Positions 7,567 to 16,800 of a stretch of DNA of 64,000 bases are shown here, piece after piece. Both the position numbers and the translations under genes were made by a program. The notes beneath the pieces were generated by a model. It saw only the letters and a list, made by a program, of their open reading frames with translations, searched no databases and was not told the DNA's origin. How positions within the stretch are numbered: position 1 is the stretch's first letter; every line of letters starts with the position of its first letter. This DNA comes from an uncultured Luteimonas sp. (GTDB lineage Bacteria; Pseudomonadota; Gammaproteobacteria; Xanthomonadales; Xanthomonadaceae): assembly GCA_934541015.1 (NCBI GenBank), contig CAKTDC010000001.1:1-64000 (forward strand). Direction: 5' to 3'.

Positions 7567-8901
7567 TCAGGTCTGGGCGAAGGCTTCCCGGGTCAGGTTC
7601 AGCGGATCGCCGGCGGTGCAGACCATGTTGTCCTCGATGCGGATGCCGCCGAGCGGGCGCAGCGCGTCGACGCGGTCCCAGTCCACGGCGCCGCCATGGC
7701 CGGCGGCCTTCAGATCCTCGAGCAGCATGTCGACGAAGTAGATGCCCGGCTCGATCGTGACCACGAAGCCCGGCTCGAGCGTGCGCGTCAGCCGCAGGTA
7801 GGGGTGCCCCTCGGGCCTGGGGATGGTGCCGCCGCGGTCGGAGGCGGCAAAGCCGGCGACGTCGTGGACCTGCAGGCCCAGGCCGTGGCCGATGCCGTGC
7901 GGGAAGAAGGCGCTGCTGACCCCGGTGTCCAGCGCCTGTTCCGGCGACACGGTGATGATGCCGGCATCGCGCAGGACGCCGGCCAGGGCCAGGTGCGCGT
8001 CCAGGTGCAGCTGGCGGTAGTCCTTGCCCGCGCGTACCTGTGCGCAGAGCTGCTGCTGCACGGCGTCGACCGCGTCGATCAGGGCCTGGAAATCCGTCTC
8101 CGACGCCTGCGCATGGGTGCGGGTGATGTCGGCGGCATAGCCGCCGCAGCCGGCGCCGGCGTCGATCAGGAAGCTGCGCGCCTGCTTCGGCGGGACCCTG
8201 TCCAGTTCGGTGTAGTGCAGCACCGCGCCATGGTGGTTGAGCGCGACGATGTTGCGGTAGGGAAGTTCGGTGGCGTCCTCGCCGGCGGCCTGGCAGTAGG
8301 CCAGGTGGATGCCGAACTCGCTGGCCCCGGAGCGGAACGCGCGTTCGGCCGCCCGGTGCGCGCGCGCGCCGCGGCGGCTGGCTTCGCGCAGCATCTCGAT
8401 TTCGTAGGGGGTCTTGAACGCGCGCTGGTAGTCCAGGTAGTCGAGGACCGGCTGCGGATTGCCGGGTTTGTAGGCGCCGTAGCGGCCGAGCGCGCTCTGC
8501 GGTTCGCCGAGGATCGCGCAGCGCGAGGCGTTCCGGGGCAGATGCTTGAGCGCCTCCTCCGGGGTGCGGATGATGCTGATGTCGAAGTGTTCGACCCACC
8601 AGCCCTCGGGCGCGTCCGGCACCACGTGCCAGTAGTCGCGCGGCTGCAGGTAGACCAGCTTCGGCCGCGCGCCGGGCGTGACCACCAGCCAGCTTCCGGG
8701 CGTGCGGGTCAGCGGCAGCCAGTGCTTGAACTGCGGATTGACCGCGTAGGGGTAGTCGCGGTCGTCGAAGACCTGGTAGTGCAGGGTGCCGCTGGGAACC
8801 ACCAGGTGGTCGAAGCCGCCGCGCTCGAGCGCTGTCGCGGTGCGCGCCTGCAGGGTGGCGAGATGGTCGGGATAGTGGCTGGCGGCTGCGGCAGGCGTCA
8901 T
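7567..8901 (-). CDS. pepQ: Xaa-Pro dipeptidase
   Basis: A 444-residue M24B peptidase predicted to split dipeptides with C-terminal proline. All metal ligands are present: IDAGAGCGGYAADITRTHA (two Asp), PHGIGHGLGLQVHDVAGF (His), VTIEPGIYF (Glu) and IRIEDNMVC (Glu). Length and the N-terminal HYPDHLATLQART segment match PepQ (about 443 aa) rather than PepP. The start at 8901 (MTPAAAASHYPDHL) is preferred over a longer open frame with an arginine-rich, non-conserved extension. It is paralogous to and convergent with pepP. Confidence 0.93.
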   Translation of the reverse strand: MTPAAAASHYPDHLATLQARTATALERGGFDHLVVPSGTLHYQVFDDRDYPYAVNPQFKHWLPLTRTPGSWLVVTPGARPKLVYLQPRDYWHVVPDAPEGWWVEHFDISIIRTPEEALKHLPRNASRCAILGEPQSALGRYGAYKPGNPQPVLDYLDYQRAFKTPYEIEMLREASRRGARAHRAAERAFRSGASEFGIHLAYCQAAGEDATELPYRNIVALNHHGAVLHYTELDRVPPKQARSFLIDAGAGCGGYAADITRTHAQASETDFQALIDAVDAVQQQLCAQVRAGKDYRQLHLDAHLALAGVLRDAGIITVSPEQALDTGVSSAFFPHGIGHGLGLQVHDVAGFAASDRGGTIPRPEGHPYLRLTRTLEPGFVVTIEPGIYFVDMLLEDLKAAGHGGAVDWDRVDALRPLGGIRIEDNMVCTAGDPLNLTREAFAQT

Positions 8902-8995
8902 CGGGGGAATCCAACCGGGAAACAGGCGCCTATTCTGCCGCACCGCACGCGGGCGCGCAGGACGGGGCGGCGATCGGCGGTTGCCGCCGCCGTGG

Positions 8996-9346
8996 CTATT
9001 CGTAGTGGCCGCCCGGCGCCTCGATCCAGTGATGGATGCGCAGGGCATGCGCCTCGGGCATGGCGATGAAGCGGAAGCCGGCCCAGCTGTGCCCGGGCGC
9101 GCTGGTGTGGTCCTGCCACAGCAGGTGCGCGCCGACGTCGACCGGATTGCGGTCGCGCTCCTGTCCGGGGAGGTCGAAGCGGAACTGGTACAGCGCGTCG
9201 TCGGTCAACGGCTCGCTGGCGATCAGCAGCATGCCCGTCTGCGACAGGTTGCCCAGGCGCCCGAACACGCGGTCGGTCATCGCGTCGGTGACCAGGATCG
9301 TGTCGGCGGCCTTGCGCCGCCTGGCGCGGCGGAACTCGTGGATCAT
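8996..9346 (-). CDS. PilZ domain-containing protein
   Basis: The 116-residue protein starts MIHEFRRARRRKAADTI and continues with RVFGRLGNLSQTGMLLIASE and YQFRFDLPG. This resembles the PilZ layout: an N-terminal RxxxR-type arginine cluster, then a D/NxSxxG motif (NLSQTG). Such domains often bind c-di-GMP. Its start codon overlaps the stop of the DUF1631 gene (ATGA), so the two are co-translated. The canonical RxxxR plus [D/N]xSxxG pair is only approximate, so ligand binding is an inference. Confidence 0.85.
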   Translation of the reverse strand: MIHEFRRARRRKAADTILVTDAMTDRVFGRLGNLSQTGMLLIASEPLTDDALYQFRFDLPGQERDRNPVDVGAHLLWQDHTSAPGHSWAGFRFIAMPEAHALRIHHWIEAPGGHYE

Positions 9347-11640
9347 GTCGCCCCCCTGGGCAGCGGGCTGGTGTCCTCGCCGATGCCGGCGAAGCTGCGC
9401 AGGGTGTTGATGGCGCTGGCCCAGGCGCGGTCGATGAGGCGTCCACGCTCGACGGTGACGATCTTCGCCTGCCCCGCGGCCATCATCCGCGCGATGCTGT
9501 CCAGCGACTGCTCGCCGGTGCGCTGTCCGCGCTGGTTGACGAACAGGGCGTTGTCGGTGACCGGGCTGAACCAGGACAGCCTGCGCCGGACCACGTCGCC
9601 GCGCTGGTTGGTGATGAACTCGATCCAGGTGCCGAAAGGAAGGTTGCGCAACTGGTCGTGGTAGGCCTGCTGCTCGGGCGTGCGCGGCGGCGGTTTGGGC
9701 CGGGCGGCGTGGGCCTCGTCGCCCAGGCGCACGCGCGACTTGATCTTCATCGCCAGCTCGGTGCGCGAGGCCGGCTCTTCCTCGGACACGTTGCTGGTCA
9801 GGCGCTGGCCGATCGCCGCGGCTTCATCGCCGTGGTAGCCCACCTGCGCCAGCGAGCTGCTGACGTGGTCGACCAGGCCCGCGTCGGCTTCCGCGTGGTC
9901 CCGCTGGCAGCTGTCGATGATCTGCCGGGTGGTCTCGAGCTGCTTTTCCCAGGCCTCCGAATCCTCCCCCTGGCGCAGCAGGGTGAGGGTGAGCACGTCG
10001 GCCCAGGCCTGGTTGAGCAGCGCCCGCGTGAACCGGGGGATGCGCTGGTCGCGCATCAGCTCGTCCATCACCTCGCTGGCGCGGAGCTTGGCGATCTCGA
10101 GCTTTTCCTTGCCGCGGGCGGCCTCGGCATGGCGGCGCTCGAGCATCTCCGCCTTCCGGACCTGGGCCTGCAGCTGGGCCTGCAGCTCCCGGTTGGAGAC
10201 GGCGAAGGCTTCCGGGTCGTCGTGGTGTTCGATGACATAGTTGACGGCGGCCTGCAGCGACTGCATGACCCTGGGGTCGGAGTCGCCGTCGTCGAGCCAT
10301 TTCGCGGCCCGCTCGGCGACCGTGCCGAGCAGTTCGCGCGCGGGGTGGGCATCGCGCACGAAGAACGCGCGGTCCTGGAGCGCGACGCGCAGCAGCGGCA
10401 CCTGCAGCCGCTGCACCAGGCCGGCGGCGGGGACATCCTTGCGGATTTCCTCGCCGATGTGCGTGTACAGCATCTCCAGCAGTTCGAAGGTGTCGTTGTC
10501 CTGTGGCGACAGGTCCGCTCCGACGCCGTTGCGCTGCCGCGCCTGTGCCAGCAGCATCTGCCTGATGTCGGCCAGGGTCGGCGGGCCGCCGGGCGTGGAC
10601 GGTGGCTGCCGCAGCAGTTCGCCGAGCGAGCTGACGATCTCGCGGGTGCTGATCTGGCGCTTCGGGCCGGCGCTGCGGCCGCCCGGGCGCAGCTTGCCGA
10701 GGAGCTCGCGGCGGTTGGCCAGCAGCTGCTGCAGGCGTTCGGCGGAGGCGCGCTCGTCCTTCCCGTCGACCTCCACGGGTTCGCCCATCCACGCCGTGTG
10801 CGGGCGCCAGGGCGCTTCGGCCGACCGCGTGCCGGCGGCGGCGGAGCCTGCGCTCGTGTTGCCGGGCCGCCTGTTCGCTGCCGCAGCCGCAGCCTCTGGG
10901 GGGGCGGGAACGCTGGGGCGCACGCGCGTGGGCACGTGGGTGAGCCCGGCGAGGATGCCGCCCCGGTCCAGCAGTTCGTCGAGCTGTTCCAGCACGCGCC
11001 AGTAGCCGGACATCACGTGGCGGTCGAACAGGCGGTAGAGCAGCAGCCTCGAGTCGTGTTCGATGTCCAGCGCATGGCTTGCCGAGCGCATGGCGCGGCA
11101 CAGCGCCTGCGGCCCCAGCGGCAGGCGTTCGGCATCGAAGGCCGGCGAGGCGGCGAGGACCCCGAAGCGCTGCCCCAGCAGGTGCAGCGGCAGGTTCGCC
11201 CGGCCCTCCTGGCGGATCGCGATCTCGCGCAGCACCGTGCCTTCGTCCATCACCGTGTCGTCGACCAGGCTGAGCTTGCCGAAGCTCGAGGTGACCGTGC
11301 CGTCGTAACTCAGCGTCGCGCTGGCCGGCGCGGGGGTGCGGATGGCCGCCAGCGAGGCTTCCAGGCCGAGCATGAAGTGCGGCACCAGGTCCGAGCGGTT
11401 GAGCCGGAACACGCGCAGGTTCTGCATGTAGCTCGATTCCCGGCTGTGGTTGCCGGCCTGGCTGGCGAGGCGGAACAGCTCCTGCTCGAACTCGTCGAGC
11501 ATGACCGCGAGACTGGCGTCGAGCTCTTCGGAGACCAGGGCCAGCGCCAGTTCCAGCGTCTTGCGGACGCGTGCCGGCAGCCCCGCCGCAGCCAGCGATC
11601 GCGGCGCGGTGGATTCGGCAGGCGGTCCGAAACTGGGCAT
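9343..11640 (-). CDS. DUF1631 family protein
   Basis: A 765-residue, largely helical cytoplasmic protein. The N-terminal region (about 20-110, KTLELALALVSEELDASLAV) and the C-terminal region (GTWIEFITNQRGDVVRRRL, LFVNQRGQRTGE) match DUF1631 proteins of Xanthomonas and Pseudomonas. The C-terminal part is thought to have a PilZ-like character. A low-complexity Pro/Ala linker lies at about residues 235-280. No enzyme motif is visible. Its 4-bp overlap with a PilZ gene suggests a shared role in c-di-GMP signalling, which is inference. It has no signal peptide. Confidence 0.87.
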   Translation of the reverse strand: MPSFGPPAESTAPRSLAAAGLPARVRKTLELALALVSEELDASLAVMLDEFEQELFRLASQAGNHSRESSYMQNLRVFRLNRSDLVPHFMLGLEASLAAIRTPAPASATLSYDGTVTSSFGKLSLVDDTVMDEGTVLREIAIRQEGRANLPLHLLGQRFGVLAASPAFDAERLPLGPQALCRAMRSASHALDIEHDSRLLLYRLFDRHVMSGYWRVLEQLDELLDRGGILAGLTHVPTRVRPSVPAPPEAAAAAANRRPGNTSAGSAAAGTRSAEAPWRPHTAWMGEPVEVDGKDERASAERLQQLLANRRELLGKLRPGGRSAGPKRQISTREIVSSLGELLRQPPSTPGGPPTLADIRQMLLAQARQRNGVGADLSPQDNDTFELLEMLYTHIGEEIRKDVPAAGLVQRLQVPLLRVALQDRAFFVRDAHPARELLGTVAERAAKWLDDGDSDPRVMQSLQAAVNYVIEHHDDPEAFAVSNRELQAQLQAQVRKAEMLERRHAEAARGKEKLEIAKLRASEVMDELMRDQRIPRFTRALLNQAWADVLTLTLLRQGEDSEAWEKQLETTRQIIDSCQRDHAEADAGLVDHVSSSLAQVGYHGDEAAAIGQRLTSNVSEEEPASRTELAMKIKSRVRLGDEAHAARPKPPPRTPEQQAYHDQLRNLPFGTWIEFITNQRGDVVRRRLSWFSPVTDNALFVNQRGQRTGEQSLDSIARMMAAGQAKIVTVERGRLIDRAWASAINTLRSFAGIGEDTSPLPRGAT

Positions 11641-11739
11641 CCGATGCTCGCTTGTGTGAAACCGGTCACATTTCTTAGCACGGGCCGCAGGTCGAGGCCA
11701 GCCCTGGCGGCCGCAGCCCGGCCCGCGGAGCGGCGCGCC

Positions 11740-12894
11740 CTACGTGTCCAGGAACAGCGAAATCACGTCGTTGCCGAATCGACGACCCAGCTGCGTCGGC
11801 ACGACGCGCCCCCCCTGGCAGTGCAGCCACCCGCGATCCTGCGCCTGTGCGAGCGCCGATGCAATGGCAGCGCGGTCCAGCCCGCAGCGCGATTCGAAAT
11901 CCGCGAGCGCGAAGCCCTCGACCAGGCGCAGCGCGTTGAGCATGAACTCGAACGGGCGCTGCCCTGCCGCGATGCGCTCGTCGCCGCCGATGGCGTCGGG
12001 GGTGCCGGCGGCGGCCAGCCAGGCGGTGGGGTGCCTGATCTTCCAGCGGCGCAGGATCGCCTGTTCGGCGCCGAGGGTGAGCTTGCCGTGGGCGCCGGCG
12101 CCGATCCCGAGGTAGTCGCCGAAGCGCCAGTAGTTGAGGTTGTGCGCGCACTGGCGGCCCGGGCGGGCATAGGCCGAGACTTCGTACTGCGCGTAGCCGC
12201 CGCCGGCCAGCAGGGCCTGGCAGTGTTCCTGCATGTCCCAGGCCAGGTCCTCGTCGGGCAGGCCCTCGGGCGGGCGGGCGGCGAACACGGTGTTGGGCTC
12301 GAGCGTGAGCTGGTAGTGCGAGACATGCGCCGGCTGCAGGGCGAGGGCGCGCTCGACGTCGTGCCCGGCCATCGCCAGGTCCTGGCCGGGCAGGGCGTAC
12401 ATCAGGTCGAGGTTGAGGTTTTCCAGGCCCGCGTCCTGGGCCAGCTTCACCGCGGCTTCGGCCTGGGCACTGTCGTGGATGCGGCCGAGGCGGCGCAGCA
12501 CGGCGTCGTCGAAGCTCTGGATGCCGAAGCTGATCCGGTTCACGCCGGCGGCGCGGTAGTCCCCGAAGCGGCCGTGCTCGGCGGTGCCGGGGTTCGTCTC
12601 CAGGGTGATTTCCAGCTCCGGCGCGAAGCGCAGGCGCGCGCTGGCGCCCTGCAGGAAGCGGTCGATGGCGTCGGCCGGGAACAGGCTGGGGGTGCCGCCG
12701 CCGAAGAACACGCTGTGCACGGTGCGGCCCCAGGCCAGCGGCAGGTCCTGGTCGAGGTCGGCCAGCAGGGCGTCGACGTAGCCCTCGAACGGCAGCGGCC
12801 CGCGCGCCTGGTGCGAGTTGAAGTCGCAGTAGGGGCACTTGCGCACGCACCAGGGCAGGTGGACGTAGAGCGAGAGCGGCGGTGGGGTGAGCAT
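11740..12894 (-). CDS. hemW: radical SAM heme chaperone HemW
   Basis: This 384-residue protein carries the radical-SAM cluster motif near its N-terminus, CVRKCPYCDF (C-x3-C-x2-C, about residues 18-25), within LSLYVHLPWCVRKCPYC. Further family blocks are HSVFFGGGTPSLF, EITLETNPGT, GVNRISFGIQSFDD and NLDLMYALPGQ. HemW inserts heme into target proteins and was formerly misnamed coproporphyrinogen oxidase. The start at 12894 (MLTPPPLSLYVHLP) matches homologues. The longer open frame upstream runs through a repeat element and is rejected. The order rph, rdgB, hemW on one strand is common in this group. Confidence 0.95.
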   Translation of the reverse strand: MLTPPPLSLYVHLPWCVRKCPYCDFNSHQARGPLPFEGYVDALLADLDQDLPLAWGRTVHSVFFGGGTPSLFPADAIDRFLQGASARLRFAPELEITLETNPGTAEHGRFGDYRAAGVNRISFGIQSFDDAVLRRLGRIHDSAQAEAAVKLAQDAGLENLNLDLMYALPGQDLAMAGHDVERALALQPAHVSHYQLTLEPNTVFAARPPEGLPDEDLAWDMQEHCQALLAGGGYAQYEVSAYARPGRQCAHNLNYWRFGDYLGIGAGAHGKLTLGAEQAILRRWKIRHPTAWLAAAGTPDAIGGDERIAAGQRPFEFMLNALRLVEGFALADFESRCGLDRAAIASALAQAQDRGWLHCQGGRVVPTQLGRRFGNDVISLFLDT

Positions 12895-12960
12895 GGAAGC
12901 GGAATGCGGGGCCAGCTGGACAACATCGACAGCGTCTGGACGGGCGACGGAGTTCCCGGC

Positions 12961-13064
12961 ATCGTCATCCCGGCGCAAGCCGGGATCCATTTTGACCTTG
13001 CCGTCGGCTTTACCTGACACGGAATGAAGCAACATGGATCCCGGCTTGCGCCGGGATGGCGATG
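12961..13064. repeat. REPIN-like paired hairpin element, copy 1
   Basis: Two inverted arms face each other. The left arm (12964-12990) has TCATCCCGGCGCAAGCCGGG followed by ATCCAT. The right arm (13034-13063) has ATGGATCCCGGCTTGCGCCG followed by GGATGGCGAT. Each arm is itself a short hairpin (CCCGGC, GCAA loop, GCCGGG). About 43 bp lie between. This is the layout of REP doublets (REPIN/BIME). It lies between hemW and rdgB. A related copy is at 40176. Confidence 0.8.
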
Positions 13065-13071
13065 TCGGCGC

Positions 13072-13703
13072 TCAATGTTCCGGGACTGTCGAGATTACCT
13101 CGCCGGCCGCCGCCAGCCGCGTCCGCAGCAGCGCCAGCGCCTGGCCGCGGTGGCTGATCCGGTTCTTGACGTCCAGCGGCATCTCCGCCGCCGTCCGCCC
13201 GCGCGCGGGGTCGAGGAACACCGGGTCGTAGCCGTGCCCGCCGCCGCCGCGGCGCGCGCGCGCGATCACCCCGTCCCAGCGGCCTTCGACCACGATCGGC
13301 TGCGGATCCTCCGCGTGCCGCAGCAGGGCCAGCACGCAGACGAACTGGGCGCCGCGACGTTCATCGGGCACCTCGGCCAGTTCGCGCAGCAGACGGTCGA
13401 TGTTGCGGTCGGCGTCGCCGTGGTCGCCGGCGTAGCGCGCCGAATACAGGCCGGGGGCGCCGTCGAGGGCGTCGACGCAGATGCCCGAATCGTCGGCCAG
13501 CGCCGCCAGGCCGGTGGCGCGGCAGGCGTGGCGGGCCTTGAGGATGGCGTTCTCGATGAAGCTCAGGCCGGTCTCGTCGGCGTCGGCGACGCCGAATTCC
13601 GCCTGCGCGCGCACGTCGAAGCCGTCGCCCGCGAGCAGGGCGCGGAACTCCTCGAGCTTGCCGGCGTTGTTCGACGCCAGCACCAGGGGGCGCGCCGTGG
13701 ACT

Positions 13704-13707
<4 letters not shown>
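13072..13707 (-). CDS. rdgB: XTP/dITP diphosphatase (non-canonical purine NTP pyrophosphatase)
   Basis: The 211-residue enzyme hydrolyses ITP, dITP and XTP to monophosphates, cleaning the nucleotide pool. The N-terminal motif [14 protein letters not shown] (residues 8-21) and [34 protein letters not shown] and GHGYDPVF are all family signatures. The best start is a TTG whose last two bases overlap the rph stop (CG TTGA AG). No ATG or GTG fits the conserved N-terminus. Coupling to rph by this overlap is likely. A REPIN-like element lies just downstream. Confidence 0.94.
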
Positions 13708-14429
<722 letters not shown>

Positions 14430-14495
14430 GCGGGAATCCGGAAAAAACAGGGGCGCCAGATTACCATTGGCTTCCTGACCGCCACGGAACGCAGC

Positions 14496-15359
14496 ATGTC
14501 CACGCGCAGCATGACCGCCTATGCCTCCGGCGAGCGCAGCACCCGCTGGGGTACGCTCGGCTGCGAACTGCGCGCGGTCAACCACCGCTTCCTCGAGCTG
14601 GGCGCGCGGCTGCCGGAAGAACTGCGCGCGCTGGAGCCGGCCCTGCGCGAACGGGTGTCCGCGCGCGTCTCCCGCGGCAAGGTCGACCTGGTGCTGCGCC
14701 TGCGTACGGCCGACGGCGCCGCTTCGCTGCAGGTGGACGACGGACTGGTCGAGCGCCTGGCGGAACTGGCGGCGACGCTGCGCCACCGCTTTCCCGAAAT
14801 GCGCATCGGCTTCGTCGAGCTGCTGCAGTATCCGGGCGTGCTGCAGTCGCAGGCCGCCGATCCGGCGGAGCTGCAGGCCGAGGCGCAGGCGCTGCTCGAC
14901 ACCGTGCTCGCCGATTTCATCGCCGCACGCGAGCGCGAGGGCGGCAAGCTGGTCACCGCGATCCTCGAGCGCGTGGACGGCATCGAGCGCATCGCCGGCG
15001 AAGTGCGCGGCCTCGTGCCGCAGATCCGCGAGGGCCAGCGCGCCCGCCTCCAGGCGCGCCTGGCCGACCTGGCCCAGGCGGCCGATCCCGCCCGCGTCGA
15101 GCAGGAGCTGGTGCTGTCGCTGCAGAAGCTCGACGTGGACGAGGAACTCGATCGCCTGGCCAGCCACATCGACGAGATCCGCCGCGTGTTCCGGCAGAAG
15201 GAGCCGGTCGGCCGCCGCCTCGACTTCCTGCTCCAGGAATTCAACCGCGAAGCCAACACCCTGGGCAGCAAATCGGTCGACGCCCGCACCAGCAACGCCG
15301 CGGTCGAGCTCAAGGTGCTGATCGACCAGATCCGCGAGCAGGTGCAGAACATTGAATAG
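14496..15359 (+). CDS. yicC: YicC family endoribonuclease
   Basis: The 287-residue protein starts [19 protein letters not shown], and [21 protein letters not shown] follows. The C-terminal DUF1732 part contains [35 protein letters not shown] (interrupted here for length) and [17 protein letters not shown]. YicC proteins are now known as endoribonucleases affecting small-RNA decay. The start matches homologues. Downstream, before gmk, the gap is filled by a repeat element; yicC-gmk order is common in proteobacteria. Confidence 0.94.
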   Translation: MSTRSMTAYASGERSTRWGTLGCELRAVNHRFLELGARLPEELRALEPALRERVSARVSRGKVDLVLRLRTADGAASLQVDDGLVERLAELAATLRHRFPEMRIGFVELLQYPGVLQSQAADPAELQAEAQALLDTVLADFIAAREREGGKLVTAILERVDGIERIAGEVRGLVPQIREGQRARLQARLADLAQAADPARVEQELVLSLQKLDVDEELDRLASHIDEIRRVFRQKEPVGRRLDFLLQEFNREANTLGSKSVDARTSNAAVELKVLIDQIREQVQNIE

Positions 15360-15360
15360 G

Positions 15361-15575
15361 GGCGGGAATCGGCAATCGGGAATGGGGAATGGCAGAAGCG
15401 ATGGACTTCCTGTCCCGCGCCGTGCCTCGGCGGTTGGCGTGCTGTTCCGATCCCCCTTTCCCGGTTCCCCCCTCCCGGCCCGTTCCTGCAAAAGCGATAG
15501 ACTTCCCGCCTCGCGCAGCGCTTCGACGATTGGCGTGCTGTTCCGATTCTCCATTCCCGATTCCCGATTCCCGGC
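15361..15575. repeat. 7-bp-unit inverted-repeat element, copy 2, with internal duplication
   Basis: The left arm (15361-15391) contains CGGGAATCGGCAATCGGGAA and continues in 7-bp steps. The right arm (15549-15575) is its reverse complement with about 23 of 24 core positions matching. Between the arms a unit of about 64 bp occurs twice, at 15392-15455 and 15488-15552. The copies share stretches such as AAGCGAT, GACTTCC and TTGGCGTGCTGTTCCGAT. The element fills the whole yicC-gmk gap. Confidence 0.8.
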
Positions 15576-15578
15576 CCC

Positions 15579-16199
15579 ATGATGCGCGGAACCCTGTTCA
15601 TCGTCGCGGCGCCCTCCGGCGCCGGGAAGTCGAGCATCGTCAACGCCTGCCTGGCGCGGGACCGGAACATCTGCCTGTCGGTCTCGTTCACGTCGCGCGC
15701 GCCGCGGCCGGGGGAGCGGGACGGCGAGCACTACCACTTCGTCCCCGCCGACGCGTTCAAGGCGATGGTCCGCGCGGGGGATTTCTTCGAGTACGCCCAG
15801 GTGCACGGCGACTGGAAGGGCACCGCCAGGCAGTCGGTCGAGCCGCAGCTTGCCGCCGGCCGCGACGTGCTGCTGGAGATCGACTGGCAGGGCGCGCAGC
15901 AGGTGAAGGCGCTGGTGCCCGATGCGGTGAGCGTGTTCATCCTGCCGCCGTCGCGGGCGGCGCTGGAGGAGCGCATGCGCAAGCGCGGGCAGGACAGCGA
16001 GGAGACCATCGCCCGGCGCCTGGCCAACGCCCGCGGGGAGATGTCGCACCACGCCGAGTTCGATTTCATCATCGTCAACGAAGTCTTCGCGACCGCGGTC
16101 GAGGAGATGTGCGCGATCTTCACCGCCAGCCGTCTGCGCAGGGAGCAGCAGGTCCGGCGCCAGGACGGGCTGATCCGGGCGCTGCTGGCGGAAGGTTGA
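15579..16199 (+). CDS. gmk: guanylate kinase
   Basis: The 206-residue enzyme phosphorylates GMP to GDP with ATP. The P-loop is [11 protein letters not shown] at residues 11-21. The GMP-binding region follows with [21 protein letters not shown], and [15 protein letters not shown] is also conserved. The LID-like segment is [17 protein letters not shown]. Length is typical. The two adjacent ATGs at 15579 and 15582 cannot be separated. The gene starts directly after the repeat element. It lies upstream of rpoZ and spoT, the classical gmk-rpoZ-spoT order. Confidence 0.97.
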   Translation: MMRGTLFIVAAPSGAGKSSIVNACLARDRNICLSVSFTSRAPRPGERDGEHYHFVPADAFKAMVRAGDFFEYAQVHGDWKGTARQSVEPQLAAGRDVLLEIDWQGAQQVKALVPDAVSVFILPPSRAALEERMRKRGQDSEETIARRLANARGEMSHHAEFDFIIVNEVFATAVEEMCAIFTASRLRREQQVRRQDGLIRALLAEG

Positions 16200-16238
16200 A
16201 GCGGCGTTTGCGTAACTTGTTGATTTCAATGGCGGCGC

Positions 16239-16267
16239 TTGCGGTTGGCCGATGCGGCCGCTAGAAT
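16239..16267 (+). promoter_or_regulatory. sigma-70 promoter of rpoZ
   Basis: A -35 box TTGCGG (16239-16244) and a -10 box TAGAAT (16262-16267) are separated by exactly 17 bp. They lie 50 bp upstream of the rpoZ start, in the gmk-rpoZ gap. Confidence 0.7.
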
Positions 16268-16317
16268 TCCCGGTCCTATTCCGAACAGATCGACGGCCCA
16301 AGGCCGCCGGGAGACGT

Positions 16318-16620
16318 ATGGCCCGCATCACCGTTGAAGATTGCCTGGAAGTCGTCGACAACCGCTTCGAACTGGTCATGATGGCCGCCAAGCGCGCGCG
16401 CCAGCTCGCCAACGGCGTCGACCCGCAGATCGACAACAGCGAAGCCCAGGACAAGCCGACCGTGCTGGCGCTGCGCGAGATCGCCGCCCGCGCCATCGAC
16501 CCCGATTACATCGAGGCCGTCGACAAGGCCGAGCGCGAGCGCAAGGAGCGCGAGGCGCTGGAGTGGGCCGCCGCCGAGGTGGTGGCCGCCGAGGACGACA
16601 TGAAGGGCGACGATCTGTAG
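16318..16620 (+). CDS. rpoZ: DNA-directed RNA polymerase omega subunit
   Basis: The 100-residue subunit assists folding of the beta-prime subunit and assembly of RNA polymerase. The sequence [20 protein letters not shown], then [16 protein letters not shown] and [12 protein letters not shown], is the omega signature. The start has a GGGAG ribosome-binding site about 7 bp upstream. It has its own promoter and a strong terminator, so it may be transcribed separately from spoT. The acidic C-terminal tail is usual. Confidence 0.97.
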   Translation: MARITVEDCLEVVDNRFELVMMAAKRARQLANGVDPQIDNSEAQDKPTVLALREIAARAIDPDYIEAVDKAERERKEREALEWAAAEVVAAEDDMKGDDL

Positions 16621-16623
16621 CAG

Positions 16624-16790
16624 CCGGGATTCCGGAGTCGGGATCGGGGATCCGGAAAGCCGGGTCCCGGGGATCCCCAGCCTTTCCCGCGACTGTGAAG
16701 GCCCCGCCCAGGCGGGGCCTTTCCGTTTCCGGGGGCCGCCGGGCGCACGACTGGATCCCGCCCACTCCCCATTCCCGCCGTTTCCCCTTA
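16624..16790. repeat. degenerate 7-bp-unit element around the rpoZ terminator
   Basis: The left segment (16624-16655) reads CGGGATTCCGGAGTCGGGAT and continues with GGGGATCCGG. The right segment, near 16762-16790, contains CCACTCCCCATTCCCG. They are only loosely complementary. By base composition and position they look like a decayed relative of the elements at 15361 and 34177. The rpoZ terminator lies inside. This call is weak. Confidence 0.35.
16698..16723 (+). terminator. rpoZ terminator
   Basis: The hairpin AAGGCCCCGC, loop CCAG or less, GCGGGGCCTT is followed by TTCCGTTTCC. It is a strong rho-independent-type stem in the rpoZ-spoT gap. Confidence 0.8.
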
Positions 16791-16800
16791 GGCTCTGGGA

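Noticed and set aside
9658..13017. A plus-strand open frame of 1119 codons
   Set aside because: It is antisense to DUF1631 and hemW, without recognisable motifs.
14430..16496. Long N-terminal extension of rph
   Set aside because: It is antisense to yicC and gmk and crosses a repeat element. RNase PH is complete from 14429.
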